A program made the position numbers and the translations under genes. Positions 30,051 to 32,698 of a DNA stretch of 32,698 nucleotides are shown here, piece after piece; within the stretch, counting starts at the first letter, position 1; the number at the start of each line of letters is the position of its first letter. The notes beneath the pieces are model-generated. The model did not search any database. It saw only the letters and a list, made by a program, of their open reading frames with translations, and was not told where the DNA came from. The stretch lies in contig JAFXDB010000130.1 of NCBI GenBank assembly GCA_017516305.1, forward strand, positions 1 through 32,698. The letters are read 5' to 3'. This DNA comes from Clostridia bacterium. Its GTDB lineage: Bacteria > Bacillota > Clostridia > Christensenellales > Aristaeellaceae.

Positions 30051-31472
30051 ATGTCATTCATCAATTGGCTCAGGCGCTTTTTCGGCGCGCAGGATATGAC
30101 CGTGGGCTCGCCCATGTCCTGCCTGCTGAAGTTTTCCATTCCGCTGCTGATCGGCAACATCGCCCAGCAGCTCTACAGCACGGTGGACGCCATCATCATC
30201 GGCAATAGCCGCTGGAGCGACACGGGCCTGGCCGCCGTCGGTCTTTCGATGCCCATCGTCAACCTCCTGCTGGTGCTGTTCATGGGCATTTCCACCGGTG
30301 CGTCCATCCTGTCCGCTCAGTTCTTTGGCGCCAAGGATCGTCAGACCCTCAATCGCACGGTGGGTGCGTCGCTGTTCCTGATCGCCGTCTCCGGCGTGAT
30401 CATGATGGTCGCGGGCTACTACCTCTCCCCCGTCCTGATCGATCTGACCTCCCCGCCCTCCCCTCAAGTGGGCCAGGGGGCGACGGATTATCTGCAGATC
30501 TTCTTCCTGGGCATCATCGGCAGCGGCATGTACAACATCATTTCCGGTATCCTGCGCGGCCTTGGCGACAGCATGATGCCCCTGCTGTTCCTGGTGATCG
30601 CCTGTGTGCTGAACATCTTCCTGGACCTGGCCTTCGTGGAGAAGATGGGCGTTGCCGGCGTGGCGCTGGCGACCATCATCGCCCAGGGCGTGTCCGCGCT
30701 GCTCTGCCTGTGGCGCATCTGCACGCTGAAGAAGGTCTGCGACGTTGAGCTGCGCCATGTGCTGAAGCCCGATAAGCAGCTGATGCTCAAGATCGGTGCG
30801 CTGGGCCTGCCTGCCGGCATCACCCAGGCGGTGTTCTCCACCTCCGCCATCATCGTGCAGCAGCTGACCAACCGCCTGGGCGAGGCAATGATCGCCGCCA
30901 ACACCGCAGTTATGCGCGTGGACGGCTTCGCCATGATGCCCAACTTCACCTTCGGCACCGCCGCCACCACCTATATCGGCCAGAACGTCGGCGCAGGCCG
31001 CGGCGACCGCCTCAAGCCCGGCCTGAAGGCCATGCTGATCCTGGCGCTGACTTCCTCCACCATCATGGTCGGCGGTATCCTGCTGCTGGGCCACAACCTG
31101 ATCGGCATGTTCACCGACACGCCTCTGACTATGCAGCTGGGCGTGCAGGGCCTGCAGACGCTGGCCTTCGGCTACATCTGCTTCTCCGTGACACAGGTGC
31201 TGCAGGGCACCATGCGCGGCGCAGGCGAAACCCAGGTTCCCATGTGGATCTCCTTCTTCGCCACCGTCATCCTACGTCTGCCCCTGGCCTACATCATGGC
31301 CTACTTCAACCGCACCCCCGGCGCGGACTCCGCCTGGCCCAACGGTCAGCCCAGCGCGCTCTTCGTTAGCCTGCTGATCTCCTGGGTCGTGGCCATGCTT
31401 ATCACCATCGTCACCTACCGCATGAAGTGGTGGCGCAGGAAGCTGCCCGGTCAGCTGGGCGATATGCTCTGA
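30051..31472 (+). CDS. MATE-family efflux transporter
   Basis: A 473-residue membrane protein with about twelve helices in two MatE repeats. The first repeat begins LLKFSIPLLIGNIAQQLYST with the characteristic VDAIIIGN, and the loop SAQFFGAKD follows. The second repeat begins LKIGALGLPAGITQAVFSTS. MATE proteins export cationic or other compounds using a sodium or proton gradient. A basic cytoplasmic C-terminus (YRMKWWRRKLPG) follows the last helix. AAGAAGGAG precedes the ATG, and the gene has its own promoter. It lies just after the ArsR-DUF2087 terminator, so co-regulation is not implied. Confidence 0.94.
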   Translation: MSFINWLRRFFGAQDMTVGSPMSCLLKFSIPLLIGNIAQQLYSTVDAIIIGNSRWSDTGLAAVGLSMPIVNLLLVLFMGISTGASILSAQFFGAKDRQTLNRTVGASLFLIAVSGVIMMVAGYYLSPVLIDLTSPPSPQVGQGATDYLQIFFLGIIGSGMYNIISGILRGLGDSMMPLLFLVIACVLNIFLDLAFVEKMGVAGVALATIIAQGVSALLCLWRICTLKKVCDVELRHVLKPDKQLMLKIGALGLPAGITQAVFSTSAIIVQQLTNRLGEAMIAANTAVMRVDGFAMMPNFTFGTAATTYIGQNVGAGRGDRLKPGLKAMLILALTSSTIMVGGILLLGHNLIGMFTDTPLTMQLGVQGLQTLAFGYICFSVTQVLQGTMRGAGETQVPMWISFFATVILRLPLAYIMAYFNRTPGADSAWPNGQPSALFVSLLISWVVAMLITIVTYRMKWWRRKLPGQLGDML

Positions 31473-31538
31473 TCAGACATCAACAGCGCGTGCTGCCTCT
31501 ATGAGCGGTACGCGCCCCTTCAAAAGGAGGAAAACCCT

Positions 31539-32698
31539 ATGACACTCGAACAGGCGCTTGCAAAAATAAAGGAGCTTCAGGCCGCCCAGCAGGCCTACAA
31601 CCATGCCATGGGCGTACTGTCCCTGGACGGCGAAACCGCCGCGCCCTCCTCCTCTGCCCGGGGCCGCGCCGAAACCATGGGCTACCTCTCCGGCATCACC
31701 TACCAGCTGCTGGTGAACGACGAGGTCAACGAGGCCCTGCAGACCATCCTGGCTCACCGCGACCAGGTCAGCGCCATTGAAGCGCGTCAGGCGGAGCTGC
31801 TGAAGGAGGACTACGATGACTCCGTGCGCATTCCCATGGAGGAGTATGTCGCCTACTCGACCCTGCTGACCACCGCCGGAGCCGTCTGGCACGAGGCAAA
31901 GGAAAAGGATGATTACGCCTCCTTTACCCCCTGGCTGGCGCAGATCATCGACTTCAACCGCAAGTTTGCCGCCTACAAGGACGCGACGAAGCCCGCCTAC
32001 GACGTGCTGCTGGACGGCTTTGAAAAGGGCGCCTCCACCACGACGCTGGATCCCTTCTTCCGGCTCCTGCGGGACAAGCTGTCCCCCGTGATCCTGGAGG
32101 TCGCCGACCGTCCTGCGCCGGATGACAGCTTCCTGCATCAATCCTTCCCCCTGCATGACCAGCGCGCCTTCTCCGACCGGCTGATGCAGATAATGGGTAT
32201 CCCTCGCGACCGCTGCGGCATCGCAGAGACGGAGCATCCCTTCACCACCAATTTCAACAAATGGGATGTGCGCATCACCACCAACTATCACGAAAACGAC
32301 GTGGCGGACAGCCTCTATTCCGTCATCCACGAGGGCGGCCATGCCCTGTACGAGCTGGGCACGGCGGACGAGATCCAGTTCACCAACCTGGCCAGCGGCG
32401 CCTCCATGGGCCTGCATGAGAGCCAGAGCCGCTTCTACGAGAACCTCATCGGCCGGAGCCTCCCCTTCTGTCGCGCGCTGCTGCCGGTGATGCAGGAGTG
32501 CTTCCCCGCCCAGATGAAGGGTGTGACCGCCGAGCAGCTGTACGCTGCGGTCAACAAGTCCCGCCCCAGCCTGATCCGAACGGCTGCAGACGAACTGACC
32601 TACGGGCAGCATATCGCCATCCGCTATGAGATGGAGAAGCTGATGATCTCCGGCGATGCAAAGGTGGAGGACCTGCCCGCCGAGTGGAACCGCATGTA
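31539..32698 (+). CDS. Carboxypeptidase M32 (Taq-type), 3' end outside window
   Basis: The frame starts at an ATG with AAAGGAGG upstream and stays open to the last base, giving 386 codons of a family usually about 500 residues long. It is a zinc metallocarboxypeptidase that removes C-terminal residues from peptides in the cytoplasm. Signatures are AYNHAMGVLSLDGETAAPSS near the start (normally WDxET), TTNFNKWDVRITTNYHEND, the zinc motif HEGGH (H264, E265, H268) and GLHESQSRFYENLIGRS, which holds the third zinc ligand. It follows the MATE gene by 66 nt and may share its transcript. Confidence 0.94.
   Translation, partial: MTLEQALAKIKELQAAQQAYNHAMGVLSLDGETAAPSSSARGRAETMGYLSGITYQLLVNDEVNEALQTILAHRDQVSAIEARQAELLKEDYDDSVRIPMEEYVAYSTLLTTAGAVWHEAKEKDDYASFTPWLAQIIDFNRKFAAYKDATKPAYDVLLDGFEKGASTTTLDPFFRLLRDKLSPVILEVADRPAPDDSFLHQSFPLHDQRAFSDRLMQIMGIPRDRCGIAETEHPFTTNFNKWDVRITTNYHENDVADSLYSVIHEGGHALYELGTADEIQFTNLASGASMGLHESQSRFYENLIGRSLPFCRALLPVMQECFPAQMKGVTAEQLYAAVNKSRPSLIRTAADELTYGQHIAIRYEMEKLMISGDAKVEDLPAEWNRM

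Noticed and set aside
31486-31515. Hairpin GCGCGT/ACGCGC after the MATE gene as a terminator
   Set aside because: The stem is only 6 bp with an 18-nt loop and no T-run follows, so the M32 gene may be read through from the MATE promoter.
1-32698. Defence island, prophage or mobile element
   Set aside because: No transposase, integrase, toxin-antitoxin pair, CRISPR repeat or phage structural gene was found. Gene order and codon style look like ordinary chromosome throughout.

Overview
The window looks like an ordinary, GC-rich chromosomal segment of a Gram-positive, endospore-forming Clostridia-type bacterium. The clues are strong AGGAGG-type ribosome binding sites ahead of nearly every gene, Firmicute-style -35/-10 promoters, a SipL-like spore protein (SPOCS/DUF3794 plus LysM), Bacillus-type LexA boxes, and housekeeping genes of Clostridia flavour. 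The organism assignment is inference from gene content. No transposase, integrase, phage gene or CRISPR array was seen. The high GC content creates many long open frames on the opposite strand, and these were discarded as shadows.

Layout. 1-4273: the 3' part of a MarR regulator and a two-gene heterodimeric ABC exporter, ended by a double hairpin. 4379-5218 (minus): dapF. 5347-10486: a LacI-type regulator, then malQ and glgP, forming a maltodextrin/glycogen breakdown unit with a shared candidate operator in both control regions. 10669-13286: a NitT/TauT/THI5-type importer (ATPase, permease, binding protein). 13414-15000: an SOS-type promoter with two LexA boxes driving a Y-family polymerase and an 86-residue protein of unknown function. 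15036-15223 (minus): a tRNA-Val(GAC) with its own promoter and terminator. 15373-17548 (minus): an XRE regulator, a metallo-beta-lactamase-fold hydrolase, an unknown protein and a DUF1934 protein, read from a promoter that overlaps the divergent ispE promoter. 17667-19035: ispE and a GNAT acetyltransferase. 19087-20616 (minus): sipL-like spore morphogenesis gene. 20906-24637: an envelope-stress-like block of XpaC, TelA, LemA-like and TPM proteins. 24738-28814: coaE, a membrane-anchored lytic transglycosylase, an orphan peptide-binding lipoprotein and a histidine phosphatase. 28885-29896: a consensus promoter with a palindrome, a small helical protein, and an ArsR-DUF2087 regulator. 30051-32698: a MATE exporter and the 5' part of an M32 carboxypeptidase.

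Most of the window is recognisable housekeeping or transport biology. The parts most worth a second look are the LexA-controlled polymerase with its unrecognised 86-residue partner, the XpaC-TelA-LemA-TPM neighbourhood, the 101-nt out-of-frame overlap between the transglycosylase and the lipoprotein, the 109-residue protein coupled to ArsR-DUF2087, the CxCxxxCxC tail of the binding protein, and a 16-bp perfect hairpin next to the tRNA. No clearly new defence or mobile system was found.
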